A stretch of DNA of 64,000 nt from positions 372,001 to 436,000 of the forward strand of contig NZ_JBGCCJ010000001.1 of the NCBI RefSeq assembly GCF_041262565.1. Reading direction: 5' to 3'. The position numbers and the translations under genes were made by a program. This document shows positions 40,798-49,601 of this stretch, piece after piece. Within the stretch, counting starts at the first letter, position 1. The number at the start of each line of letters is the position of its first letter. Source of the stretch: Leifsonia sp. EB41. GTDB taxonomy: Bacteria; Actinomycetota; Actinomycetes; Actinomycetales; Microbacteriaceae. The notes under the pieces are model-generated. The model was given only the letters and a program-made list of their open reading frames with translations. It ran no database searches and was not told the DNA's origin.

Positions 40798-43011
40798 CTA
40801 CGTGCCGGTGAGGCTCACACCCGACTCGGCGAGGAGGGCGACGAACGCCGGCGCGATGTACCGCGCGTACTCCTCGGTGATGTGCGTCATGTCGAACTTG
40901 ACCGGTATGCCGTCGACGAAGGCCGGACATGTGTTGGAGACGCAGAAGAGCTGCTTGGTGTCGACGAACTGTCCGCCGGTCTCTGTGAGAGTCTGCTCGG
41001 CCGACATGGTGTACTTCTTCCAGGTCGGCTGAACGGCGGTCACGCAGTCGGCCGGTGCGCTTCGAGGGGAATAGCACTCCCGCACATCCTTCTGGGCAGG
41101 GGGCGGCGCAAGGAGGACGACCTTTCCGACGGTGGGTGTGATCCTCTCGAGATACCGTTTGAGGCCCTGTTGGTACTCGGCGGGCGTGATCTTCTTCCCC
41201 GTGTCGAGGTTGATATCCGCAGCCGGTCCGTTCGCGATGAAGACGATCTCCGGTCGCATTTCGGCCAGAGTGGAGATCGCGAGCTCTTTGCGCCCGGGGC
41301 AGGCGGCCTCGTACTGGGGATTCGGACTGTTCGTGTGGATGTCGACGAAGGGGCAACTGTAGAGTCCGAGCGATGTGACCCGGAGCTGCCCGCCCGATCC
41401 CTCGGCAAGGGCACGGATCATCGCCACATAGGCGATCGACATCGAATCGCCCACGAGTGCCACGGAGTGCGGGGCGTTCGCGTCACCCCAGGTGCACTTG
41501 TCCACTCCTGGATAGTTCGAACTCGCGCACGCGTGCACGGCTGGCTCGAATTGGTAGTTCTCGACGACACTGTCCATGCTCGGGCTGAGCTCTGGCCAGC
41601 TCTTAGCGGCGAGAGCCGTCGTGATCGCCGTCGAGAGCGAGTCGAGCGCGACTCGATCGGCGCCGCCGCCGAGCATGTCTCCCGTCTCCGGCGCCGCTGT
41701 CTTCTCCGCGGACGCCTGGGGAGTCGACGAGTTCCGATCCACCGTGAATGCGAACACCAGAGCTCCGACGGTGGCCACCGCCACCGCTCCGAGGGTCACA
41801 GCTCTGGCTCGCGAGCCCGACGCTCCGCGTGACCGCTTCTTCTTCCGTGGCTCCAACCACGACGAACGGCGAACAGGCTCCTCGATGAAGCGGTACGACA
41901 ATGCCGCCAGCACGACCGAGAGCGCGATGGATTCGAGCGCGGGGATCGCCGTTCCGGAGGCCGATGTCCCGCGGGCCAGCTCCGCCACGAGGATGAGCGC
42001 CGGGAAATGCCAGAGGTACAGCGAGTAGGAGATGTCCCCGATATAGCTCAGGAACGGGTTGTCCAGTGGGTTGAGCCACGAACGCCTCGGCTGCCAGGGG
42101 AAGGCGATGAAAGCCGCGGTGCTGAGCACGGCGAGCGCGGCCCACGGTGCGGGGAAACCCTGGCCGGACGGCGTGATCGCGCTCGCCAGGATCATGCCCG
42201 CCAGCGCGAGCAGAGCGATGGCGGGACGGTAGAAGGCCGGCAACCGCGAGAACCACGGCATACAGAGCGCCACCGTTGCGCCGACCGAGAGTTCCCAAAG
42301 CCGGGCAGGCGTGATGAAGTAGGCGCTCGCACTGTCGGCCTGTGTGAGCTGCAGGGAGAGTATGAAGAGGGCGGCCGTGATCGCGAGGGTGATCGCGGCG
42401 GCGAGCACGCGCGGCCGACTTCCGCGTGCGACGAGCAGAGCGATGGCGAGGATCGCCGCCGGCCAGACCAGGTAGTACTGCTCCTCCAGACTGAGCGACC
42501 AATAGTGCTGCAGCGGGGAGGTCTGGGCGCCCTGCGCGAAGTAGTCGGTCTGTGCGGCGGCGAACCGCCAGTTGGAGACGAAGAACAGCGACGCGAGCGC
42601 ATCCCAGACGGTCGTGACGAACCGGCCGGACGTGAACAGTGCCCACGCGCCGATCACGGTGGCGGCCAGCACCGCGACGGACGCCGGAATGAGCCGCCGG
42701 ATGCGCCGGCGGTAGAACGCGAGAAACCTGATGCGCCCGCTCCGCTCGTACTCGCGGTGCAGCACCGACGTCATCAGGAAACCGGAGATGACGAAGAAGA
42801 TGTCGACGCCGACGAAGCCGCCGGCGGGCCACTCGAAGGCGTGGTTTAGGACGACAAGCCCGACGGCGACGGCACGCAGGCCCTGCAGGTCGAGCCGCAC
42901 TTTCGTACGCGACGGCTCCGGCGCCCCGCGGCGAGCCGCCGGGACCGCCGCACGCGACCGGCGCACCTCGGAACGCCTCTGCGGCGTGGTCATCGTCTCG
43001 GAGCCGGTCAT
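40798..43011 (-). CDS. Acyltransferase 3 / SGNH fusion (OafA-like), paralogue 2
   Basis: 737 residues; ATG at 43011 overlaps the stop of its upstream paralogue (ATGA). After an Arg-rich cytosolic tail, about ten helices form an acyltransferase-3 domain (about 30-400) with LDLQGLRAVAVGLVVLNHAFEW and FVISGFLMTSVLHREYERSG. A further helix leads to an extracytoplasmic SGNH domain (about 440-737), whose serine is in GDSMSIAYVA and whose Asp/His are in FDMTHITEEYARYI. Such proteins O-acetylate surface polysaccharides or peptidoglycan, with the SGNH part completing transfer outside. Confidence 0.92.
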   Translation of the reverse strand: MTGSETMTTPQRRSEVRRSRAAVPAARRGAPEPSRTKVRLDLQGLRAVAVGLVVLNHAFEWPAGGFVGVDIFFVISGFLMTSVLHREYERSGRIRFLAFYRRRIRRLIPASVAVLAATVIGAWALFTSGRFVTTVWDALASLFFVSNWRFAAAQTDYFAQGAQTSPLQHYWSLSLEEQYYLVWPAAILAIALLVARGSRPRVLAAAITLAITAALFILSLQLTQADSASAYFITPARLWELSVGATVALCMPWFSRLPAFYRPAIALLALAGMILASAITPSGQGFPAPWAALAVLSTAAFIAFPWQPRRSWLNPLDNPFLSYIGDISYSLYLWHFPALILVAELARGTSASGTAIPALESIALSVVLAALSYRFIEEPVRRSSWLEPRKKKRSRGASGSRARAVTLGAVAVATVGALVFAFTVDRNSSTPQASAEKTAAPETGDMLGGGADRVALDSLSTAITTALAAKSWPELSPSMDSVVENYQFEPAVHACASSNYPGVDKCTWGDANAPHSVALVGDSMSIAYVAMIRALAEGSGGQLRVTSLGLYSCPFVDIHTNSPNPQYEAACPGRKELAISTLAEMRPEIVFIANGPAADINLDTGKKITPAEYQQGLKRYLERITPTVGKVVLLAPPPAQKDVRECYSPRSAPADCVTAVQPTWKKYTMSAEQTLTETGGQFVDTKQLFCVSNTCPAFVDGIPVKFDMTHITEEYARYIAPAFVALLAESGVSLTGT

Positions 43012-45221
43012 TCGTGCTCTCCGTCTTCCTGCGCTCCGGCGAGGCCGATCCCCTGCTGCGCCACAAGCGCGACGAACCCGGCGGCGATGTGGCGCGAGTA
43101 CTCCTCGGTGTGATGGATATGGTCGAATTTGATCGGCATCCCCGAGGCGAACGCCGGACATTTCGACTTCACGCAGAAGAGGTGCCGGCTGTCGATCCAC
43201 GCACCGCCGAATTCTGCGGCGAGGGCGGCTTCCGCCTTTCCCATCGCCTTCCAGCGGGAGGGCACCGTCGTGATGCACGCGTTGGGTCCGGTTCGAGGCG
43301 AGTAGCACTCGCGCACGTCCTTCTCCGCCGGCGGAGGCGCGAGCAGCAGGACCTTGCCGGTGTTCGGCGTGATCCGCTCGAGGAACGGGCGCAGTCCTGC
43401 CGCATACTCGTCGGGCGTGAATGGCGCGCCGTCGCTGGTCTTGTTCAGCGGGATGTACGTGTTGGAGACGATGACGACATCCGGCTTCAGCTCCGCGATG
43501 TTGTCGATCGCCTGTCCCTTGCGCCCCGGGCATGCCCGCTTGAACGACGCCTCACCGTTCGTCGTCTCGAAGTCCACGAACGGGCACGCGTACATGCCGA
43601 GGGTGCTGACCGTGAGCTGACCGTTCGAACCGTCTGCGAGCGCGCGCAGCATCGCGACATAGCCGACCGAGATGGAGTCGCCGACGATCGCCACGGAGTG
43701 CGGCGCGTCAGCGGCGCCCCAGGTGCACGACCCCAGGCCGGGGAAGACTTGATTCGAGCACGCGATCGTCGCGTCATCCCGCTCGTATCCCGCTACTGCG
43801 CTGTCCATGCTCGGACTGAGCTCGGGCCAGCTCTTCGCCGTGAGCGCGGTCGCCAGCTCGGCTGAGAGGGAGTCGAGCGCGGGCCGATCGGCGCCTGGGT
43901 CGAGCACGTCTGCCGTTTGCGACGGCGCCGTCGCTGCGGCCGAGGGCTCCCGGTCCGTTGCGCGATCGTCTGCGATGAACGCGAGCGCGAGCGCCGCTGC
44001 GGTGACCGCGGATGCGGCGAGGACGATGAGCGGTTTGGCCCGCGAGCGGCCGGCCATGCGCCGCTTCCTCCGCGGCTCCAACCAGGCAGATTTCCGCACC
44101 GTCTCCTCGACATACCGGTACGACACCTCGGACAACCCGAACGCGATCACGATCGACACCACCGCCGGGATCGCGGTCTTCTCCCCTGGCAGCCCCCGGA
44201 ACGCCTCCGCGATGAGGATGAGCGCCGGGAAGTGCCACAGGTAGAGCGAGTACGAGATGTCCCCGACATGCGAGACGACCGGGTTCGCGAGCGGGTTGAG
44301 CCACGCCCGCCGCGGTTGCCACGGGAACGCGATGAACACGGCCGTGCTGATGACCGCCACCAGCGCCCAGGGCGCGGGGAACCCCGCTCCCGACGGGGTG
44401 ATGACGGCCGCCGTGATCATGCCGGCGAGCGAGAGCAGCATGATCGACGGGCGCCACATCGACGGGAGCCGGTCGAACAGCGGCATGCAGAGTGCGACCG
44501 TCGAACCGATCGAGAGCTCCCACAGGCGGGCCGGGGTGATGAAGTAGGCGGTCGCGCTGTCGGCCTCCGTGAGTTGGAGCGCCACGAGGAAGAGGCCTGC
44601 TGTGACCACCAGGCACAGCGCGGCGGCCAGGACCCGCGGGCGGTGCCGACCGGCCACGAGCAACCCCAGCACGAGGACCGCGATCGGCCAGACGAGGTAG
44701 TACTGCTCCTCCAGGCTCAGCGACCAGTAGTGCTGCAACGGCGAGGTCTGCGCCCCCTGCGCGAAGTAGTCGGTCTGGACGGCGGCGAACCGCCAGTTGG
44801 AGACGAAGAACAGCGCGGCGACGCCGTCCCACACCGTCGAGAGGAACCGGCCAGGGCCGAACAGCGCGAAGGCTCCCGCGATCGTCACTGCGATCACCGT
44901 CGCGGATGCGGGGATCAAGCGCCGGATGCGGCGGCGGTAGAACGCGGAGAACCGGATCGTCCCCGAGCGCTCGTACTCCCGGTACAGCAGCGAGGTCATG
45001 AGGAACCCCGAGATCACGAAGAAGATGTCGACCCCGACGAAGCCGCCCGCCGGCCACTCGAACGCGTGGTTCAGGATGACGAGTCCGACCGCGAGCGCAC
45101 GGAGGCCCTGCAGGTCGAGTCGTTTGACCGTGGGAGCGGTCGCGGAGCGGGTCGTCGCGGACGATCGGGAACGGCGGCGGCCGGATTCGGCGCGCGTGAG
45201 AGTCTGGGTGTCAGGGTCCAT
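43008..45221 (-). CDS. Acyltransferase 3 / SGNH fusion (OafA-like), paralogue 1
   Basis: 737 residues, same length and architecture as the gene that follows. The acyltransferase-3 domain contains LDLQGLRALAVGLVILNHAFEW and FVISGFLMTSLLYREYERSG; the SGNH region has GDSISVGYVAM and FDHIHHTEEYSRHI. Membrane and SGNH parts are clearly similar between the pair, while the hinge region after the last helix is divergent. The two genes are probably a tandem duplication and may acetylate different sites or work as a heteromer. The ATG at 45221 is preceded by GAGG. Confidence 0.92.
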   Translation of the reverse strand: MDPDTQTLTRAESGRRRSRSSATTRSATAPTVKRLDLQGLRALAVGLVILNHAFEWPAGGFVGVDIFFVISGFLMTSLLYREYERSGTIRFSAFYRRRIRRLIPASATVIAVTIAGAFALFGPGRFLSTVWDGVAALFFVSNWRFAAVQTDYFAQGAQTSPLQHYWSLSLEEQYYLVWPIAVLVLGLLVAGRHRPRVLAAALCLVVTAGLFLVALQLTEADSATAYFITPARLWELSIGSTVALCMPLFDRLPSMWRPSIMLLSLAGMITAAVITPSGAGFPAPWALVAVISTAVFIAFPWQPRRAWLNPLANPVVSHVGDISYSLYLWHFPALILIAEAFRGLPGEKTAIPAVVSIVIAFGLSEVSYRYVEETVRKSAWLEPRRKRRMAGRSRAKPLIVLAASAVTAAALALAFIADDRATDREPSAAATAPSQTADVLDPGADRPALDSLSAELATALTAKSWPELSPSMDSAVAGYERDDATIACSNQVFPGLGSCTWGAADAPHSVAIVGDSISVGYVAMLRALADGSNGQLTVSTLGMYACPFVDFETTNGEASFKRACPGRKGQAIDNIAELKPDVVIVSNTYIPLNKTSDGAPFTPDEYAAGLRPFLERITPNTGKVLLLAPPPAEKDVRECYSPRTGPNACITTVPSRWKAMGKAEAALAAEFGGAWIDSRHLFCVKSKCPAFASGMPIKFDHIHHTEEYSRHIAAGFVALVAQQGIGLAGAQEDGEHE

Positions 45222-45383
45222 GAACGGTGGGGCCTCAGCGGGTTGTGGGGGAACCTCATCACGCTAAGGGGACGATCCGCCCATGAGAGACCTCACATGT
45301 GGGATATCCGGGCGGACACTCCGAACGCGGCCGCCGGACTCACCCCGGCGATCACCCGGGCACCAGCAAGAACAGGGCCGGGC

Positions 45384-46643
45384 TCAGGTCCCCAGTCCCC
45401 CTGGGTGCGCCAACCGCCACCCGAACCCCGGGTCCGGCACATCCTTCGCCAGCGCCAGGTCCACCGTCTTCGCCGCCCCGTTGACCGTGAACGTCACGTG
45501 CCCGACGACATCCCCCTTGAACCCCGACTGCAGTCGCTGCGTCGACAGGTCCACCGTGACCGGGGTGTCCGACCACACCACGAAGCTCTGGCCCGAGGTC
45601 GCGACCACGTTGGAGGCCGCGCCCCATTTGGTCGTGTAGGAGCCGAAGACCTGGCCCGTCGTCGCGGCCGTCACCTCGTGGAAGCCCGCCTGCATGCTGG
45701 TCAGCAGTCCGCTCACTCCCGCCCACAGCGTGTCGTGGTCGGCCGCGCCCAGCACGACGCCGAGCACGCGCACCTTCTCGGCGCCCACCGGCACCTCGGC
45801 CGAGAACAGCAGGCAGAATCCCGCCTCGTCGGTGTTGCCGGTCTTGATGCCGTCCACCCCGTCGACGCCCAGCAGCGCATTGGTGTTGTCCTGCGCGCCG
45901 GCGCCGGGGAGCGTCGCCGACTTCTGCGAGACGATCGCGGAGAGCGCGGGCGAGGCGAGAACGAGCTTGCCGATCCCGATCAGATCCTTCGTGCTGCTCA
46001 CGTTGCCGGGGTCGAGGCCGTCCGGGGTCACGACCTTCGTGCCGGTGAAGCCCTTCGACGCGAGCCAGCTGTTCGCCGCCTCGAGGTAGGCGGAGGTGGA
46101 GCCGAAGGCCCAGTTCGCCAGCGAGATCGCGTAGTTGTTGGCCGACGGGAGCAGCATCGCGGTGAGCGCCTGCTTCTCGGTCATCGACGTGCCCGCCTTC
46201 ACGGGAGCCCAGGAGCCGCCGGCGGCGATCACCTGGTTCCAGATGTCGACGTCCTTCTGCGTGAACGCGATGGTCGGGCCGTCCGCGTTTCCGTCCAGCG
46301 GCTTGGCCTGGAGGACGACGAGGGCGGTGATCGTCTTGGTCATGCTCGCGATCGGCATGCTCGCGTCGCTGCCGTGGTACTCGGTCGCGCCCGGATAGTC
46401 GGGCGCGGTGATCGCGGCCGACCCGTAGCCGGGCCAGTTCAGCTGCGCCGCAGCCTGCGTGAGGGAGGTCTCGTGCTGGGTGACGGCGGCGGTGGCCGGG
46501 ATCGGGGTGATGACCGAGCCGAAGACGTAGAGGAGGGCGAGCAGCAGCACGCCGCCGACTCCGAAGACGACGATCCGGCGGCGGCGGTAGACCTGCTTGC
46601 GGTTCTGGCGGCGCGGCGGATCGGCGAGGACTTGCTGAGGCAC
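45384..46643 (-). CDS. D-alanyl-D-alanine carboxypeptidase (PBP5/DacA-type)
   Basis: 419 residues, GTG start at 46643. A basic cytosolic N-terminus and one signal-anchor helix (about 24-46) are followed by the peptidase S11 domain. Catalytic Ser100 and Lys103 form SMTK; the second motif is SANNY and the third KTGNT. It would trim the terminal D-Ala of peptidoglycan pentapeptide at the outer membrane face. No PBP5-like C-terminal amphipathic anchor is seen, so anchoring would rely on the N-terminal helix. It lies just downstream of the two acyltransferases, which also act on the envelope. Confidence 0.93.
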   Translation of the reverse strand: MPQQVLADPPRRQNRKQVYRRRRIVVFGVGGVLLLALLYVFGSVITPIPATAAVTQHETSLTQAAAQLNWPGYGSAAITAPDYPGATEYHGSDASMPIASMTKTITALVVLQAKPLDGNADGPTIAFTQKDVDIWNQVIAAGGSWAPVKAGTSMTEKQALTAMLLPSANNYAISLANWAFGSTSAYLEAANSWLASKGFTGTKVVTPDGLDPGNVSSTKDLIGIGKLVLASPALSAIVSQKSATLPGAGAQDNTNALLGVDGVDGIKTGNTDEAGFCLLFSAEVPVGAEKVRVLGVVLGAADHDTLWAGVSGLLTSMQAGFHEVTAATTGQVFGSYTTKWGAASNVVATSGQSFVVWSDTPVTVDLSTQRLQSGFKGDVVGHVTFTVNGAAKTVDLALAKDVPDPGFGWRLAHPGGLGT

Positions 46644-46697
46644 CTTCGGATTCTAGGGGGGTGCACTGAGGCATCCGCTGAGAACGCGCCAGTGCGC

Positions 46698-47231
46698 TCA
46701 GGAGGCCCCGGCACCGGGAAGCGACCGGACGACCCGATCCGCCACCTGGCCCGGCGTGAGCCCACCGGTGTCGACGACCGTGCCCGCGTCGTGGAGCCAC
46801 GAACGCGCGGCGGCCGCGTACGGCTCGACGTACGCGTGCCGGAACGTCGAGGGCCCGAGGTCCTCGTCGTTGTCGATCCTGCTGACCAGCACCTCCTCGT
46901 CGGCATGCAGGACGACGTGCTGGACGGGTATCCCGTAACCGGCAAGACCCGCCTCGATCTCGCGCCAGTAGTCCTCGACCAGGACGGTCATGGGGACGAT
47001 CAGCGTCCCGCCGACGTAGTCGATCAGGCGCCGCGCGGTCTCCACGACCAGCGGACGCCACAGCGGCCAGTGCTGGAAGTCGTCCGTCGCGGGAAGGCCG
47101 GGCCGCACATCCATCAGGACCTCGCCGACCTTCTCGGCGTCGAAGATGCGGGAGTCCGGGATCCGCTGCTGCACCAGCGCGCTCGTGGTCGTCTTCCCGA
47201 CGCCGTGCGTGCCGTTCAGCCAGACGATCAT
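46698..47231 (-). CDS. TmrB-like P-loop nucleotide-binding protein
   Basis: 177 residues. The N-terminus MIVWLNGTHGVGKTTTSALV is a Walker A of the kinase type, and IFDAEKVGEVLMDV closely resembles TmrB (tunicamycin resistance). ATG 47231 overlaps the methyltransferase stop (ATGA). An Asp/Arg-rich C-terminal half would form the lid. It may bind or phosphorylate a nucleoside-like compound; resistance to tunicamycin-like antibiotics is possible but unproven. Confidence 0.8.
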   Translation of the reverse strand: MIVWLNGTHGVGKTTTSALVQQRIPDSRIFDAEKVGEVLMDVRPGLPATDDFQHWPLWRPLVVETARRLIDYVGGTLIVPMTVLVEDYWREIEAGLAGYGIPVQHVVLHADEEVLVSRIDNDEDLGPSTFRHAYVEPYAAAARSWLHDAGTVVDTGGLTPGQVADRVVRSLPGAGAS

Positions 47232-48043
47232 GCCTGCGGCTCCACCCGCATCGCCCACAGCACCACCGCGCTCGCGGACGCGACGTTCAGCGAGTCCACC
47301 CCGTGCAGCATCGGGATCGTGACCACGGTGTCCACGGCCGCCAGCGCCCGCCGGCTGAGCCCGTCGCCCTCCGACCCGAACACGAGGGCGGCGCGCTCCG
47401 GGGCGCGGGCGGCGTACTCGTCCAGGGAGACCGCCTCGTCCGCGAGCGCGAGCGCCGCGATCTCGAATCCGGCCCCGTGCAGCAGCGGCGCGGCCTCGTC
47501 CCATTCCGGGATGCGCGTCCACGGCACCTGGAGGACGGTGCCCATGCTCACGCGAACGCTCCGGCGATAGAGCGGGTCGGCGCAGCGCGGGCTGACCAGC
47601 ACTGCGTCGGCGCCGAGGCCGGCGACACTGCGGAAGATCGCCCCGACATTCGTATGGTCCACGATGTCCTCCAGCACCACGACCCGCCTGGCCCCAGCGA
47701 GCAACGAGCGTGGATCCGGCAGCTCCGGCCGGTGCATCGCCGCCAGCGCCCCGCGGTGGAGGTGATACCCGGTGAGCTGCTCCAGCAGCGCGGACTCCCC
47801 CACGAACACCGGCACGTCGGGGTAGTCGGCGAGCAGCGGCGCCACGTCGTCCAGCCACTGCTCCTGCAGCAGCACGGACCGCGGCCGGTGTCCGGCGGCG
47901 AGCGCGCGGGTGATCACCTTGGTCGACTCCGCGATGTAGAGGCCGCCCTCCGGCTCGCTCACCCGCCGCAGTGCGACGTCGGTCAGACGGGAGTAGTCGG
48001 CGAGGCCATCGGCGGTCAGGTCGGTCACGCGGTGGATGTGCAC
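47228..48043 (-). CDS. SpoU/TrmH-family RNA 2'-O-methyltransferase
   Basis: 271 residues, GTG start at 48043. The N-terminal RNA-binding part (about 20-100) contains YIAESTKVITRALAAGHRP. The C-terminal SPOUT knot has motif 1 VLEDIVDHTNVGAIFRSVAG, motif 2 ALVFGSEGDGLSRRAL and motif 3 IPMLHGVDSLNVASASAVV. It probably methylates a ribose in rRNA or tRNA using S-adenosylmethionine. The sirtuin gene lies divergent by 81 bases. Confidence 0.92.
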   Translation of the reverse strand: MHIHRVTDLTADGLADYSRLTDVALRRVSEPEGGLYIAESTKVITRALAAGHRPRSVLLQEQWLDDVAPLLADYPDVPVFVGESALLEQLTGYHLHRGALAAMHRPELPDPRSLLAGARRVVVLEDIVDHTNVGAIFRSVAGLGADAVLVSPRCADPLYRRSVRVSMGTVLQVPWTRIPEWDEAAPLLHGAGFEIAALALADEAVSLDEYAARAPERAALVFGSEGDGLSRRALAAVDTVVTIPMLHGVDSLNVASASAVVLWAMRVEPQA

Positions 48044-48124
48044 CCGTCCAGATTGCCAGTAGCCGGAAACAAACTCGAAAAGCGGCCGGTTTAGACTTCG
48101 GGGAGGATCGACCGGGAGGTGTCT

Positions 48125-48970
48125 GTGACCACGCTGACGACCGAGCTCTCACCCGAGCTCTCGCGCGGCATCGACGAGGTCGAGGGCCTACTTGCCGGGC
48201 GGACGTTCGCGGTGCTGACCGGCGCCGGCGTGTCGACCGACTCGGGCATCCCCGACTACCGCGGCGAGGGCGCGCCGAAGCGCACGCCGATGACGTTCCA
48301 GCAGTTCCTCTCCGATGACCGGTACCGCAAGCGGTACTGGGCCGGCAGCCACGTCGGCTACCGCCGGTTCGCGGCGGCCCACCCCAACGACGGCCACCGC
48401 GCCCTCGCCGCCCTGGAGGCCGCCGGCGCGGCGAACGGCGTGATCACGCAGAACGTGGACGGCCTACACAAGCAGGCGGGCAGCCGCCGCGTGGTCGACC
48501 TGCACGGTTCGATGGACCGCGTCGTCTGCCTGGTCTGCGGCCAGATCTTCGCCCGAGAGGCGATCACCGCGAGCATCGACGCGGCGAACCCGTGGCTGGA
48601 GGCCGAGGGCGCGGTGGAGATCGCGCCGGACGGCGACGCGATCGTGACCGATGTCGACTCCTTCGTCATCCCCGACTGCACCGTCTGCGGCGGGCACCTG
48701 AAGCCCGACGTGGTCTTCTTCGGCGAGTTCATCCCCGCCGAGAAGTACCGGGAGGCCAGCTCCCTGGTGCGCGCGGCCGACGCACTCGTCATCGCCGGCT
48801 CATCGCTCGTGGTCAACTCCGGCATCCGGCTCCTGGAGGAGGCGCGCCGCAAGCGCCTCCCGATCGTCATCGTCAACCGCGGCGAGACCAAGGGCGACAC
48901 GCGGGCCAGCGTTAAGCTGGACGGCGGGACCACGGAGACGCTGGTCGAGCTGGCGCGCCGGCTCGCCTGA
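48125..48970 (+). CDS. Sir2-family NAD-dependent deacylase
   Basis: 281 residues from the GTG at 48125, which has GGGAGG at the ideal distance; a GTG at 48119 would add two residues. NAD-binding GAGVSTDSGIPDYRG and catalytic His in HGSMDRVVC are present. QNVDGLH is conserved. Zinc cysteines are CLVC and CTVC with a spacer. It removes lysine acyl groups using NAD. The histidine-phosphatase gene follows by 31 bases and is probably co-transcribed. Confidence 0.94.
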   Translation: MTTLTTELSPELSRGIDEVEGLLAGRTFAVLTGAGVSTDSGIPDYRGEGAPKRTPMTFQQFLSDDRYRKRYWAGSHVGYRRFAAAHPNDGHRALAALEAAGAANGVITQNVDGLHKQAGSRRVVDLHGSMDRVVCLVCGQIFAREAITASIDAANPWLEAEGAVEIAPDGDAIVTDVDSFVIPDCTVCGGHLKPDVVFFGEFIPAEKYREASSLVRAADALVIAGSSLVVNSGIRLLEEARRKRLPIVIVNRGETKGDTRASVKLDGGTTETLVELARRLA

Positions 48971-49001
48971 CCCGCCGCGCGTCCTCGACGAAAGGACGCG
49001 C

Positions 49002-49601
49002 GTGACCTTCATCTCCCTCGTTCGCCACGGCCAGACCGACTGGAACCTGGCCAAGCGCATCCAGGGCTCCAGCGACATCCCGCTCAACGGCACCGGCCGG
49101 GCTCAGGCGGAGGCGACGGGGCGCGCGCTGTCGGGAGGCCGCTTCGACGCCGTGTACGCGAGCCCGCTCAGCCGGGCGCTCGACACGGCGCGGATCATCG
49201 CCGGGCACCTGGGGCTCGGCGAACCGGGCAGGCTGCCGGCCGTGGCCGAGCGGCAGTACGGCGAGGCGGAGGGGCTGACCGGCGCCGAGATCCTGGAGCG
49301 CTGGCCGGAGGGCACGCCCGTCCCGGGACGCGAGTCCCGCGAGGAGGTCGTCGAGCGCGCGCTGCCTGCCCTGATCGAGCTGGGCGACGCGCACCCGGGC
49401 CAGAACCTGATCGTGGTCAGCCATGGTGGCGTGATCGGCTCGCTGGTGCGGCACGTGACCGACCACGCGCTCCCCGGACCCGGCGAGGTCATCCCGAACG
49501 GCTCGGTGCACCGCTTCCGCTACGACGACGGCCGGCTGACGCTCGACCGGTTCAACCTCGGTCCGGAGGACCGCGACCTCTACACGGCGTCGGTGCTCTG
49601 A
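49002..49601 (+). CDS. Histidine phosphatase family protein
   Basis: 199 residues, GTG start after AAAGGA. The RHG motif LVRHGQTDWNLAKRIQG provides the phosphohistidine, VVSHGGVIGSL supplies the second histidine, and SPLSRALDTARI contains the conserved arginine. It is related to phosphoglycerate mutase-like phosphatases such as CobC and PhoE; substrate unknown. Its last 22 bases overlap the end of the convergent glycosyltransferase gene. Confidence 0.92.
   Translation: MTFISLVRHGQTDWNLAKRIQGSSDIPLNGTGRAQAEATGRALSGGRFDAVYASPLSRALDTARIIAGHLGLGEPGRLPAVAERQYGEAEGLTGAEILERWPEGTPVPGRESREEVVERALPALIELGDAHPGQNLIVVSHGGVIGSLVRHVTDHALPGPGEVIPNGSVHRFRYDDGRLTLDRFNLGPEDRDLYTASVL

Noticed and set aside
43917-47570. 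1217-codon + strand frame across acyltransferase, carboxypeptidase and P-loop genes
   Set aside because: Spans three well-supported genes on the other strand and has no recognisable domain.
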